Below are positions 22,663 to 33,732 of a stretch of DNA of 64,000 bases, one piece after another. The stretch covers positions 1-64,000 of the forward strand of contig JAHDVE020001691.1 of NCBI GenBank assembly GCA_022606495.2, in the 5' to 3' direction. Origin of the DNA: Halesus radiatus. Lineage: Eukaryota > Arthropoda > Insecta > Trichoptera > Limnephilidae. A program made the position numbers and the translations under genes. Each line of letters opens with the position of its first letter. Positions within the stretch are counted from its first letter, which is position 1. The notes under the pieces are model-generated. The model had not been told where the DNA came from, did not search any database, and worked only from the letters and a program-made list of their open reading frames with translations.

Positions 22663-22900
22663 TCTCTTCTCAATATATAAAAAAAGGTTCCTCGATTTTC
22701 TCGAAAATTACTATACCGATTTCACTGAAAATAGCATCGTTTGTTATTGTGCCGGGAAGGTTTGGAGAGTAGTTTGAATGAAATCCAATATATTAAACTG
22801 TTGCTATAACGTTTTAAAATTAGTATGAAAAACATTGAACCCGATGATACGATGTTGTATTGAGGTTAGACCATCAATCCACCACCACCAATCAAAAAAA
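22663..22900 (+). mobile_element. Helitron-like 5' region relic
   Basis: TCTCAATATATAAAAAAAGG, then a segment with ACTATACCGATTTCACTG and GCCGGGAAGGTTTGG. In lepidopteran Helitrons the 5' end typically begins TC...TATATAAA and soon holds an ACCGATTT...GGGAAGGTTT block. The 3' end is not present nearby. Confidence 0.45.
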
Positions 22901-23095
22901 TGTGTGTTTGGAAAAACATCAGCTTTATAAGTAGTACAGTTAATTAGTTTTGAATTAAATTTTATTTAACCCCTGCTGCCCAGGTGCTGTCAACTGATTT
23001 GACATATATCTAGATATTTAAATATCACTGTAAATATACTAAACACAAGGTTTATGTTTCAGGTGTTCCCTCAGCAATACATTTATGTATTGGAT

Positions 23096-23855
23096 TTTTT
23101 TTTTTACAGTAACTCCACACAGAAGGCCCTAACGGAAATAATTTCCTTCAAGGCCTATATCATCTTTGGGGATGCTAAGTGGAGGGTCTTTTACAGTATA
23201 GGAAGGATTGAACCTGGGTTTTGAAGAGACCCGTGTTGTAAGAGGGAGGAAACACAGAGGCCGGCAGATCATTCCACAGCTGAGATGTTGAACACAATAA
23301 CGAGTCGTAGAAGCGACCCGTTTTTATGTGACAAATATCGTCCGTGTACAAATGTTGGGCGCGCGTTTCCCGACTGTGCACCGGTGCCGAAGGGATCAAT
23401 AACGCTAGTTCCTCAGAGCATCTTCTATTAAAATACCGGTAGAACAAGGACAGCATTCCCACCTGACGTCTGAGCTCCAGAGATTGCAATCCGTTTGTTA
23501 AGATAGGCGAATCTATCAAACGGACCGCCCGCTTCTGCGGTCAAGGGTTTTTTTCAGATATTTTGAGGCTCCCCGACCAGGGGGCCAAGTCTGTATCTTT
23601 TGCGGTAGCTAACGCAAGTTAATTCGGCAATAAACAACATATTTTGACAGTTTCGTAGTCCGTATCGCACTAACAAGTTATGTTTGCGTTTACGTTAAGA
23701 CACAAATCCGTAACGCAAACGCAAGAGACGACGCCGTGTTTATGAATACTATTAAAATGTGTTGTTTATGGCCGATTTAACTTGCGTTAGCTAACGCAAA
23801 AGATACAGACTTAGCCCTCAGAAGTGACTGCCAAATTCCACAGTGGGGAGCACTA
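23096..23855 (-). pseudogene. LINE J1 fragment inside the piggyBac-like element
   Basis: The minus frame at 23175-23519 encodes GMLSLFYRYFNRRCSEELAL, then RETRAQHLYTDDI and TSQLWNDLPASVFPPSYNTG, the best-preserved copy of the jockey-like C-terminal region in the window. The ORF2 sequence resumes at about 23820 after the MITE. The 3' end next to 23096-23110 carries the CTCCACACAGAAGGCCC block common to all J1 copies. Confidence 0.8.
23582..23817. mobile_element. Foldback MITE with ~65-bp inverted repeats
   Basis: The left arm has AAGTCTGTATCTTTTGCG and TAGCTAACGCAAGTTAA; the right arm is the inverse, ending CGCAAAAGATACAGACTT. Outer bases GGGCC and AGCCC pair less well. No coding capacity. 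It sits in the LINE J1 fragment. Confidence 0.8.
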
Positions 23856-24298
23856 AAATAATTAAAATATATACGTATTTATCGACCACGATAGAAAAAA
23901 ATGTTTTGTCGATAAATCAGGGAAAAAGAGTTACTATATACGTATGTCTGCGTGCGTTGTTAACTTTCCAAGTGGTGCGGTAGTGAGCGAGAAAGGTACG
24001 GGGTTTCGCTCACCGTGCCACCATGCGCGGATGACAGTACTACCGGTTGTAATGAAAGTATCATGCGTCTTATGCGTAGCCGATATTTTTTAATTGTTTT
24101 CAGGACGTATACACAATATTTTACATATGTACATATTTACACATATCCTTCTAATAAAATGGTTTAAATAAGTAATAAATGTAAGCTATTAATTTTTACC
24201 CAACTTAAAAAAATCCAAATTTTAAATGCGTACCCTGTGTACTGCCTACACAGCACCAGAGCTCTAGGGATTTTCTAGCACTGAAAGGAAAGGGTTAA

Positions 24299-24582
24299 AT
24301 TAGTTTCGAATTTAATTACGCCCCTAATATACGCACATAAGGCAGTGACGCCCGTTTATAGGCCAGCACTCAACGACAATACGACAAATAATATCTGTAA
24401 ATTATATACGAGTAGTTAGGAAACTGTATAAGGTTTCAAAGGACAAAAATCCTCAAACGAATGTAAAAGGATTACAATCCTTTTACATTCGATATACGTC
24501 CCAAAATTTCCGAAATTAGGTGCAGTTTGAAAACCAGTGAACGCAATGAACCTTTTAAGTACCTAAAATTTCAGTATAGAAT
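24299..24582. other. Non-coding gap with one palindrome
   Basis: Nothing is recognised except the palindrome at 24458-24491. Confidence 0.35.
24458..24491. repeat. Perfect 34-bp palindrome
   Basis: CGAATGTAAAAGGATT, then AC, then AATCCTTTTACATTCG: 16-bp arms without mismatch and a 2-nt loop. Confidence 0.9.
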
Positions 24583-25206
24583 TTAAAATATTAGAGTTTG
24601 GGGATTATTGTATTTTGAAACCTTGTACAATTTAGTTATTACCCCTACAGAATTAACGGATAAATCAATCGTAGTATTTCTTGAGTTCTTATCCCTCCAC
24701 ACAGAATCCCCAAAGATGATATAGGCCTTGGGGGAATTTATTTCCCTCCGGGTCTTCCGGGTGGAGTTATTGTAATTTATTTTTTTATAATTAGTAACCA
24801 GCAAAGCGCGTATTTTTGGGTAGTGACCGTTATGTGTCCTTGTGGCTGTATAACTGTGTGGTTGGATGGCCTGTGTCTGGTTGTCTGTTGCCACGTGCGA
24901 CAAACCGCATCCCTTCCCAGCCTCCACAATATAACCTTCAAAACGATGCATTGTTATTGCGTTGTTTAGATCGTATACAGAAGTAATCTTAATTAGGGTC
25001 AGGATTGTCGGGTGGAGATGAGTTAATCCGATCCTTGGGAAACGGTTGTATTTCATTTTCCCCCGACAAATTTCCAACTGAACAACAGTCTGAGAAGGCT
25101 CATTACACGTGTGTAAGAATGTGGGGTGAATAACATTCAGGAAGAAACATTTACAATTTATTGAAGAGTACGGTACAAAATTGAATGTTTTCATGGGGCA
25201 CCCCAA
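24583..25206 (-). other. Unassigned 207-codon frame
   Basis: The longest uninterrupted frame on the minus strand apart from the LINE. Its C-terminal third (SPKAYIIFGDSVW...) is antisense to the LINE J1 3' UTR and so is not a protein-coding signal. The N-terminal two thirds (MKYNRFPRIGLTHLHPTIL, then HRFEGYIVEAGKGCGLSHVA) lies in sequence less AT-rich than its surroundings and matches no domain I know. No splice or promoter evidence was found. It may be a piece of an unknown transposon ORF or chance. Confidence 0.2.
24690..24780 (+). mobile_element. LINE J1 3' UTR fragment, plus orientation
   Basis: CCTCCACACAGAATCCCCAA, GATGATATAGGCCTTGG and the TTTCCCTCCGGGT block correspond to the J1 3' UTR in the orientation opposite to the 23.1 kb copy. 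Confidence 0.6.
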
Positions 25207-25354
25207 GTATGGTCATTTTTTGTCGTTATCATTATTTCCTTAAGTTACTAATAGGACTACCATCCTCCCCCGCCGCTCCACACTTTTAAGAGTATTCTGT
25301 GTTATTTATCCTAAAAATATGGATAATAATTCTTTGTCTTAGCTTAAATACACT

Positions 25355-25695
25355 CTTGAATATAATGAAAACAATCATTCTATCATTTGTATTAGCGTCT
25401 TGCAATATATCGTAAGGAATAAATACAGTTAGCTTCTTTTTTATTTTCCAATTTAATATTAAATTTAGTTTTGATAATTTAACTCCATCTCTTTATATGA
25501 TCTATAAATAATGTGGAATGATAACCTGTCCAAAAAGAGAAAATAAATGTAAAACAAAAAAATAGTATAATAATAATAAATTCGTAGAATAGACGTAATA
25601 TAAGAATAGGAAGTAATATTTGTACAGCGCCCCTGAGGTGATTTCTCACAAAAGCGGCGCTATAGAAATGGTCCAATTATTATTATTATTATTAC
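25355..25695 (+). mobile_element. LINE 3' end with a single 64-bp unit
   Basis: Ends AGCGCCCCTGAGGTGATTTC...GGCGCT, ATAGAAATGGTCC, (ATT)n. Upstream it contains one copy of CTTGAATATAATGAAAACAA...ATTAGCGTCTTGCAATAT, the exact sequence (inverted) that is amplified nine times at 54561-55110. It then shares ATCGTAAGGAATAAATACAG and AATAGACGTAATATAAGAAT with that copy. Confidence 0.85.
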
Positions 25696-25860
25696 TGGAA
25701 AATGTACACAAGATGCAGTAGATGAAGACGCCACACTTGATATCATCGAAACCTACATGACTGATACGAGTGCAGTTCCGTTGAAATGTACCAGCTGCAA
25801 TTCTCGGGGTGAAGATTGGCAACCTCCAATAAGATGTTGACATTTACAAAAACGGCATAG

Positions 25861-26700
25861 GAGGAACGGCTGCGCACCCTATTTCACACCAAATTCAATT
25901 TTGGATTTAAAGCCAAAATACCCACCTAAACTGAATGATTTTTTTTTCGAATTAAAGGTATAGTAAATATCTAGTATGGATCAGAAGTATTTTTATTTAT
26001 TTTTGTTTTAAATAATGAAATATAGGCCATTAAAGAAAACAAATTTTCATGATTTTAGAGAAAACTTTGAAAATTATTTACGGGTTTAAGGTTTTTTTTT
26101 TAAATTGTATTATTTGCTACGTAAATATGATTACATAAAATAAAACATAAAAAAAACGTTTTTTGGGTCGATATTATCATGTGCTGCAAATTTGTGTTCC
26201 AACGTAAATAGGTCGTTTTTTTTAATTTAAATTGAAGTCCATCATAAGACTTATTATCACACTTTTTTTAATTTTCATATTTCATTATATTTTCATAGTA
26301 AACGGGATAAAACTTTGTTTTTAAATCGCCATTAGCCCCCAAATAATTGCTACAGTTGCCTCTGAAATTGCGAAAATTCGATTTCTATAAGGGGAACGGC
26401 TGCGGTGCCAAATAAATAATATACTTCTCATCCGTTCTAGATATTTACTAAACCTTTAATTTAAAAAAAACAGATCCCGTTTGGATGGGTATTTTGGCCT
26501 CCAATCCAAAATTCAGTTTTGTATGAAACAGGCACCCCGGCCGTTCCCCTTAATGATTTTTTTTTCAAATACTTCCTACACCGTACTAGATATTTGATAT
26601 ACCTTTTGATGAAAAAAAATTATCATCCGGGTTAGGTGAGTATTTTGGCCTCAAATCCGAAATTAAGTTTTATATGAAACAGGCAGCGCAGCCGTTCCTC
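25861..26700. mobile_element. TIR element, family A, composite copy
   Basis: Outer ends GAGGAACGGCTGCGC and GCGCAGCCGTTCCTC are inverted and match the ends at 566-1275. A further pair of ends (GGGGAACGGCTGCGG at 26391 and CCGGCCGTTCCCC ending 26549) lies inside, so a second, shorter family member is joined or inserted. No transposase frame. Confidence 0.75.
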
Positions 26701-27399
26701 ACTGTTTAATATTTTGTTGATGCTGAAACTGCGTGTTTCTTCCGCATTAGTTACACATTAGTTACGCACATAATATCTGCTAAAGGCTTCTTTGATAACA
26801 TGTACCTTTAAAAAAATGTTTTAACCTTTCCATGCAATTATCGTGCCATGAGTCAAAAAATAAAAACAAGATCGAGTATTAAATTTTCGTGGAATATGTT
26901 GTAGTATGATCTCCTTTTAGGAAGTGCCACTAATTTCTGAATACTGTTTGGTGTTGATGTGAAAAATATTTACTTGATCCATACAGTGTTTTTTTAAAGT
27001 ACATCATTTTTCCTACAAACCTTCTTAGTATTGCCATTACTATCGCAGCGGCCCTTCATTTTTTTAGACTTTCATAACGGACTGACCGAGCCAGACCTGC
27101 TAATGTGGAAGCATTACGGCCATTATGTATTTTTAAATGGGGCACAATATTTATAGGTGTTTGAGCCATAAAAGTAATATCTTATCGCCTTGCTTGTATA
27201 GTACACATACTGTATAGGCGGTGGGTGGCGACTGAACCAATACGTATCGTACAGGGTGACTGGAAATTCATATGAAAATCTTAAGGACGTTATAAAGAAA
27301 ACCCAAGCGTAAATAATTCTTACAAGTGTCAGTTCAATTCTCTAAAAAAAAAAACTAACTTCCTAAAAATTACGCCGTTTAGCCAGTGGTGGGCAGTCG
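26701..27399. other. Non-coding, nothing recognised
   Basis: No gene or known repeat end is visible. Confidence 0.35.
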
Positions 27400-28340
27400 T
27401 GACGGGTTTCCCGTCATATCAAATGAAACTAAAAACATCAGTAATATTTTATGTCAAAAATATGTTCAAAAAAGTTAACTATACGCTATGCCACTCCCGC
27501 ACCAGGATGGGGATCGGCAACTACTAACCATATGAAACAATTGTCGAAAACCCAAAAGGGTTTTATAAAGAACATTTTAAAAGTCCCAATAAGAACGCCA
27601 ACAAAAGAAAATTCAAATCTTTTGCAGTACCTAGCATCCAAAATATCTATGCTAAGAATTTTTTAATCAAAGTTTTAAAAGTTCAAAAAAACCGAAGACA
27701 CTTAATTTTCACCACACAAGAGCGAACCAAAAAGAAATGAATATTTCTAAATTTAAAATTGCTTTTGGACAAAGACTAACTAACTAACTAACCATCACGA
27801 CGTTTCGTCGCAGGGGTAGGCAGAGAGGACGGACCGCCAAACAACTCGATCTCGGCATAAGCTTCTTGCTTCATTCAATTTCATACAACGTATCATATAT
27901 TCTCTTCTGTTATTCCGACTTCTGACATGGCCCGACTCGAGTATTTTATTCACCTGATCGTTCCATGTCTTTCTCGGACGTCCCCGGCTTCTTCTTCCAT
28001 TCACATTCGCGTCATATATTCTCCTTACAGTCCTCTCTTCGTTCATTCGCTCTACATGCCCAAACCATCTAATCGTCCCTTTCTTGATCTTGCTCACTAC
28101 GCTTACATCAGCATTGCATTCTTTACGAATCTCAACATTTTTCACACTATTGGACAAAGGAATTGTAAATATCTCTTCACTAAGCTATATAATTCTCATC
28201 CACCAGCTATAAAAAAAAACCGAAAAGGCAAATGATTTCAAAAATTAAATTAAAACCTGGCTCAAAAAAATTAAAGAAGAGGAGTTATCCAGCATCTTGA
28301 AAAGAACTTCGTAGGAGCTTAAAAACAATCAGTTTTTAAA
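27400..28340 (+). pseudogene. Jockey-like LINE relic split by an RTE insertion
   Basis: The plus strand encodes TIRYATPAPGWGSATTNHMK, then LSKTQKGFIKNILKVPIRTP. The motif Y-x-x-P-x-W-G-x-A...Q-x-x-x-I-x-x-I...P-x-x-TP is the post-RT region of jockey-like LINEs, with a one-base frameshift around the W. The relic is cut at 27774/28150 by the RTE-like fragment, and low-similarity sequence continues to about 28340. Confidence 0.65.
27775..28149 (-). mobile_element. 5'-truncated RTE-like LINE with 10-bp TSD
   Basis: The minus frame reads KNVEIRKECNADVSVVSKIK, IRWFGHVERMNEERTVRRIY, RSRGRPRKTWNDQVNKIL and ends in the WRSVLSAYP type C-terminus typical of RTE-like LINE ORF2. A (GTTA)n tail follows. 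TTGGACAAAG is duplicated exactly at 27765-27774 and 28150-28159. The coding part is uninterrupted over about 115 codons, so the insertion is fairly young. Confidence 0.9.
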
Positions 28341-28467
28341 TAAAACCTAGTCCGCATCAGCACAGGAACCACTAGTGAGGAGGACTAAGAAAAATATTAC
28401 AAATTGTTTTATTAGCTTTGTAAAATTCTATTAACTAAATGAAAAAAATATGTATTTAAAAATTTCT

Positions 28468-28707
28468 TTAAAAGACCACATAATTTTGTCCGTTCAATTT
28501 GAAGGAAACGTGTCGAAATGGATCGGAAAATGGGGGGAATTTACGAATATTGATGTAATTGAAAAACGCTGAACTATTTTGGGTCTCCTGGGCATAACCG
28601 GATGGCTGCGTTTTAAAATTTTTTAAGTGAGATTCGGAAACGTGCGCCCAGATGGTGCTGGCGTGTGTTAGTCGAGGCCTTATGGGACTTGTAAATAGGA
28701 AGTTCAT
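28468..28707 (-). pseudogene. Jockey-like LINE relic
   Basis: The minus strand encodes IRPRLTHASTIWAHVSESHL and KNFKTQPSGYAQETQNSS. The motif IRP-x-LTYAS-x-x-W-x-x-x-x-x-x-x-L is the post-RT region of jockey-clade LINEs. The overlapping frames at 28652-29022 were not recognised. Confidence 0.6.
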
Positions 28708-28710
28708 TTT

Positions 28711-29884
28711 TCATTTCTTTACACAGCATGGAGAAGGAAGACTTACCACCGTTAAGTTACCAGTCGGCCTGTATAAAGGTAGCTGCTTGGCTTTGACTGA
28801 ACAGAGTAAACAATCTAATTGTTTAGCGGACGATAAACGCGGGAGACTTCTCCCGGCTAAAGAGGTCGCTATAGGTATTATAGCTCTATACCACCATAGA
28901 AAAGTATAGGATAGCTCTACTAAATATATCGTAGGCCCCGCTGGGTGTTGGATTACACCGTATACTTCTTGGCAGGGAGGTCGGACAATAAGTAATGGAT
29001 AATAAAAAAATATTATAGACATTAGATAAGATTTTCAAGGCCAACACTGTTATGTTGATTGACGGTTGGGGTAATAAGCCGTGCTGGGCTTCCTCCTTGT
29101 TCTTCAGCCTCAAGGCTGTTCAAACTGTGACCAAACTATATTTTCCACTAAAACATACAATTTTCAACAAGACATTTTTTACAATTATTTATTTACGGAG
29201 AAAATACACACACAGACAATAGTAATATCGAAACAATATAGAAATATTTGGAGAACTCGCCTGTATCGTAACCTATTTCTCACTGATATATAAACAAATA
29301 AACATTAAAAATAATATTTAGACAAGTTAAGGAATTTAAGATTGTGTTACACAGAAATATTTTTGAAAAAGTGCACAATTTCTAAATAGAGTAACGGAAA
29401 GTAAATAAACTTTACAAATAATACCAACAAGAATGTAAAGGGAAAAAATAATGTTTAAATTTAAAATATTGCTATACAAGGAAACAATAAAAGGGTACAT
29501 AATGTCGAAACACTGTTTGTTGAAGTTTGTTTGTTTAATATTATTATATGAAAACCGTTTTCAATTCTCTTTTAAAAGCACTACATGTATCAAAGAACAT
29601 GTCGGAATCCATCAGAGTTTGATTGACATGTGCAGCTAAAAGTTATTGACATCATTTGACCAATCATTCTGAAACAACAAATTATCTATTAGGATAATTA
29701 AGAAATATCACAAGGTTCCCGGGATATAAGACTGACCGGTTCGGCGTCGAGTGACGCAACCGGGCGTCCCCAGTTTAATCTAAGTTTTCCATAATTGCAG
29801 AAGCAACAATTAATAATACGGGAAAAGATAGGAGGAATCCAAATATTGTCTGGTTATTTATTCGTAAGCCGAGTCTTTCTTTAA
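28711..29884. other. Non-coding or unrecognised
   Basis: Holds a 103-codon minus frame and an 85-codon plus frame over 28652-29022, less AT-rich than the surroundings but with no recognised domain. A possible degraded SINE-B end lies near 29800-29870 (AAATATTGTCTGGTTATTTA). Confidence 0.3.
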
Positions 29885-30648
29885 CCCTTCCTTGCCGGTG
29901 CTGTCAACTAATTTGACATGTTTCTAATTATTTCAATATATCTGTAAATATACTAAACACAGAGTTCATACTTTGGGTGTTCCTCAGCAATCTATTGGGT
30001 GAAATAATAAAAATAAGTGTTCATATAACACAATACAAACAAAATGTTTAGTCGAAAAAACGGAAAAAAATTTAGTTATATTTCAGATAAGAGAATATTG
30101 ATTTTGACGTCAATATGGTCAATTTTTCTATAGGGCCGTTTAATGACTACCATCACGTCAAGGGCGTTATATAGCATTGTAATTTTTTTGGGTACGGTGC
30201 CAGGGAGCATTTCTCCCTTTTCCAGTGTCAACTGTGGTTAGATGTGCATACATGTGGAGATAATCGTCTCTACCCAATGAGCGGGCTGCCTATTGCTACT
30301 GCAGGGCTTACATTTATTTTTATTTCAAAGAAATGTAAACTGTGACATTATAATATATACATATGTCTGCTTGCGTTTATAACTTGCCAAGTGGTGGGGT
30401 AATGAACGAGAGGGATACGAAGTTACGCTCACCGTGCCACAATGCGCGGTAGTCAGTAGTAGCCAGCGGTCTGCGGACAGTAATGGACGTATACACAATA
30501 TTTTACTTATATGTGTGTGTACATATTACGCACTATTAAAAACTATTAGTTTTTACACAACTTAAAAATTCCAAAATTCTAAATGTGTGTCATGTACACG
30601 AGTGTACAGTACCGGAGCTCGGGGATTTTCTAACATCGTAGGGAGGGG
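29885..30648. mobile_element. piggyBac-like element, uninterrupted copy
   Basis: Starts CCCTTCCTTGCCGG after TTAA (29881-29884) and ends GTAGGGAGGGG before ATAA, a one-base decayed TTAA. It matches the outer parts of 22970-24294, including GTGCTGTCAACTAATTTGAC, GTATATACATATGTCTGC-like and GACGTATACACAATATTTTA. No transposase frame, so it is probably a non-autonomous derivative. Confidence 0.75.
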
Positions 30649-31229
30649 ATAAAAAAATCTAAACTTAGACGTTATTATTTATTAGTTTATTTGCAAACGC
30701 TTCCTTGGGAGCAATGTGTTTTTGAATTACTGTTATCGGATAATTTATGAAGAATTAAACATTAAACCCATTCGTAAAAAAAGCAATTTGCCAGGTAGAT
30801 AACTATTACAGCGTGCATTTAAAAAAGCCGCCATGTGTAACTTACTCTCCGTCTAAACCAATGGTTCCCAAAGTGGTTCCTGCAGACCCCAAGGGGTTCT
30901 CGTGAATGCTGAGGGGGTCCGTGGAAAATTAAAATTAATTTGAGGGTGCGTGGACAACGTCGGGGGTCCCGCGAAAGTATAATATACAGTAAAATATTTG
31001 TCACCCATTTTCATTATTATTAAAGTTAAAAATAAATATAATATCTTCGTTTGTTGCAAAACTTTTTCTGTACAAACAAAACTTGAGAGGAGAATGCTCT
31101 CAGTTTCCAAATCTTTCAAAATTGTAAAAACATTATGAAAATTTGCTTTCTTTTCGTCAACACTTCGTATTCAGAAACTCCTCATTCACCGTTACGTTTG
31201 AAAATAAGCCATATAAGGGGGAAAACTGT

Positions 31230-31251
31230 ATATATATATATATATATATAA
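31230..31251. repeat. (TA)n microsatellite
   Basis: Uninterrupted TA run inside the hAT remnant. Confidence 0.9.
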
Positions 31252-31554
31252 TAATGAACAAGTGGTATTTATTCACTGCGCCATGCATTGCTGCTGATAT
31301 GAAAATTTGTAAAAACTTGCACACGAACGTGTGTAGACGCAATTCGTTTTAAGTGCGCAGTAAACTTGTCGAGCGAAACTTACTACTGTGCTGTACTATG
31401 CGTGCAGTCTAAATGACTCCCTTTTTTCTCCCTACCATGGGCCACTGGGGGTTCTACGAACCTCAATGGGAACCTATGGTCTAGTGGCACAACGGATCTT
31501 CATTCTGAACTTAGCCAAAGATTTGAAGACATTCTTCATTTGGGCATCATCTAG

Positions 31555-31932
31555 GTGTTGGAGCCCTTCGCAAATAGACCCACTAGCTCAAATGAACCCA
31601 TACTAACACAAGAGCAACTTATTGAATTACCCACAAATAAGGAGCTGAAACCAATCTTTGAACGAGGATACCACAAATTCTGGTTACAAAAACAGATACC
31701 AATTTTGTTTCCTTCATTACGAGCCGCTGTACAGAAGCTCTTGATTGCTTTCGCGTCTTCCTATTTAGTAGAACGTGGATTCAGTGCAGTTACTAGCCTA
31801 CCGAAATTACCGAAAAAAGAAACCGACTGCAAATTATTGCTCGTGGAGAGACTTTTACTCACAAACATCGAACTGAACATAAATAAGTTGTTTTTGTATT
31901 TTAAAACAAAAGTTTTAAATTCATTAAATACT
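31555..31932 (+). pseudogene. hAT transposase C-terminal fragment (ZBED5/SCAND3-like)
   Basis: The frame reads EQLIELPTNKELKPIFERGY, KFWLQKQIPILFPSL, AAVQKLLIAFASSYLVERGF and SAVTSLPKLPKKETDCKLL. The arrangement F-W...P-x-L...A...L-x-x-F-x-x-S-Y-L-x-E-x-G-F-S-A is the C-terminal hAT dimerisation region found in ZBED5/SCAND3-type transposases. The in-frame part runs on past the homology to 32187. No BED finger or catalytic core is left, so it is inactive. Confidence 0.8.
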
Positions 31933-32559
31933 ACTTCATATCCAAATGTTTTATTTATATTTAATTTTTGCGTCACCGTCAATTTAGCTAGTATGCATTG
32001 GTGTAGAGTTATTTCACTCGGGGGTTCATGGTCAGGTTTTCACTATGAGAAGGGGTCGATTGGAATAATAAGTTTGGGAACCAATGGTCTAAACGCATTA
32101 ATAAACGCCCGCCGGCCAGCAATAAAATTAAAATTTTTAGCTTTTTCTAATTTCATTTCTTCGTATGACTGCAAATGCTTTTTGTAATTCAGTGTATTTT
32201 AGAAGACACGTTTCATTGGAAACCCGCCGTTACGGAAATTGAATGACACCAACATAAGCGGCAAAAACAATCAAGCAAGATAAATATGATTAGTTGGCTC
32301 CAATAATAAGTTGTTACGTCGATGACAAGGGGTCAATTATAGAAATATGGCGAATCGTGGGAGCCAAGAAAGCCCAGTACATAATTCACAACGAGTCAAT
32401 AGCTTCATCCAGACAGTCCACACAGCGCGCAACACACATACATAATTAAGCCGTCAAAGGGGAAAATTATTATTAAGAAACGCATATGGGACATTCTTGC
32501 AAAACTAATTTAAATTACCTACAATCAGACCAAAATTCTACATTTTTAAATATTTTTAA

Positions 32560-32905
32560 AATAAAATTATTTTATATTACATTATATTTTCAAAGCAGAT
32601 GGGTTAAAACTTTTTTTTAAATCACAGTTAGCCCCTAAATAATTGTTAAAGATGCCTCTAAAATTGCGAAAAATCAATTCCTTTAATGGCCGATATTTCA
32701 TAAGGTAAAACAAAAACAAATAAAATACTTCCCATCCGTACTGGATATTTACTAAGCCTTTAATTTAAAAAAAATATATCATTCAGTTTGGATGGGTATT
32801 TTGGCTTCCAATCCAAAATTCAGTTTTGTAAGAAACAGGCACCGCAGCCGTTCCCCATAAGGAGTGCGTGATTTCGTTCGAATTTTAGGAAGTAGATCCC
32901 CTTTA
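32560..32905. mobile_element. TIR family A right half joined to family B end
   Basis: Contains GATGGGTATTTTGGCTTCCA, AAACAGGCACCGCAGCCG and ends CCGTTCCCC at 32856, the right terminus of family A. It is directly followed by AAGGAGTGCGTGATTTCGTT, the terminal block of repeat family B. The left half is missing or diverged. Confidence 0.65.
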
Positions 32906-32999
32906 TTGTACTTTAGCGAGATGATGTCTTTGAAGAACAATAAAAAAAAACTTTATATAAAAAAAATTTAATCTGAGTTTTTCAGAATAAAACACCCAT

Positions 33000-33640
33000 C
33001 AAATACAGTTAGTTATACACTGAACAACAATAGCTTACTATCTGTACTTGAAATAAGGGATCTCGGAATGTTCAATACTAAACTAACATTTACTAATCAA
33101 ATTAATATCATTACTAGTAAAGCAATTAATATGCTTCATTACAAGCGTATCTAAAGATTTAAAAAATATACAAACGTTAAAAATACTTTATACACCACTC
33201 GAATACTACTTGGAAACCATTATATAACAATAATGCACATTCCATTGAGAGAATCCAACACAAATTTTTTAGAACAATTAGTTTCAAATTAGGTATTCCC
33301 GCGGATGAAATTAATTATGATCATCTAATGCAATCAACGCGACTCTCACCCTTAAAAGGTAAAATAATACTTTGTGACCTAATTTTATTTATTTAAAATA
33401 AGTGATGACCGGTTTGATTCTCCTGAATTGGTTTCGTTAATAAATGATCACGCACCTAGTACATCAACTGGACTCAAATCACCTTATCATTGTAACAATC
33501 CCGGCACTAATGCAGAACAGAATTCAATAATATATCGCTTACATCGATTAGGCAATGAATTTTCTAGTATCGATGACGCCGGTGGTCTATTATCATTTAA
33601 AAGATGCATAATACAAAGTTTGTCTGCAATATGAAGTACC
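33000..33640 (+). pseudogene. Jockey-like LINE relic, family J2
   Basis: In shifting plus frames the strand encodes TIRDLGMFNTKLTFTNQIN, HSIERIQHKFFRTISFKLGI, then SPELVSLINDHAPSTS and RLHRLGNEFSSIDDAGGLLS FK. The order LG-V-x-x-D-x-x-L-x-F...IERIQ-x-KF-x-R...FK fits the post-RT half of a jockey-like LINE. A related C-terminal fragment is at 62790-62930. Several frameshifts make it inactive. Confidence 0.65.
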
Positions 33641-33732
33641 AATAGATCAGCCTGCATCAATAACTTTATTCTACGTACTCGTATACGAGTATTGATTTAA
33701 ATTATCAGACATTTATATTATTCATTTAATCC

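Larger units (their letters stand above)
22970..24294. mobile_element. piggyBac-like element with nested insertions
   Basis: Flanked by TTAA at 22966-22969 and 24295-24298, with ends CCCCTGCTGCC and AAAGGAAAGGG. The outer parts match the uninterrupted 764-bp copy at 29885-30648 (GGTGCTGTCAACT.ATTTGAC on the left; GTATACACAATATTTTAC and GGGATTTTCTA on the right). The middle is displaced by a LINE J1 fragment, which itself contains a foldback MITE. Confidence 0.8.
30859..32086 (+). mobile_element. hAT transposon remnant with exact 8-bp TSD
   Basis: The termini CAATGGTTCCCAAA and TTTGGGAACCAATG are inverted with one mismatch. The 8-bp duplication GTCTAAAC is exact at 30851-30858 and 32087-32094, the hAT signature. 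The plus frame from about 31555 encodes the C-terminal part of a hAT transposase (see next entry). At 1.2 kb the element is too short for a full transposase gene, so most of the 5' coding region is deleted. Confidence 0.92.

Noticed and set aside
31388..31606. Separate gene upstream of the hAT transposase frame
   Set aside because: It is the frameshifted continuation of the same transposase relic (FIWASSRCWSPSQID against EPFANRP in the next frame).
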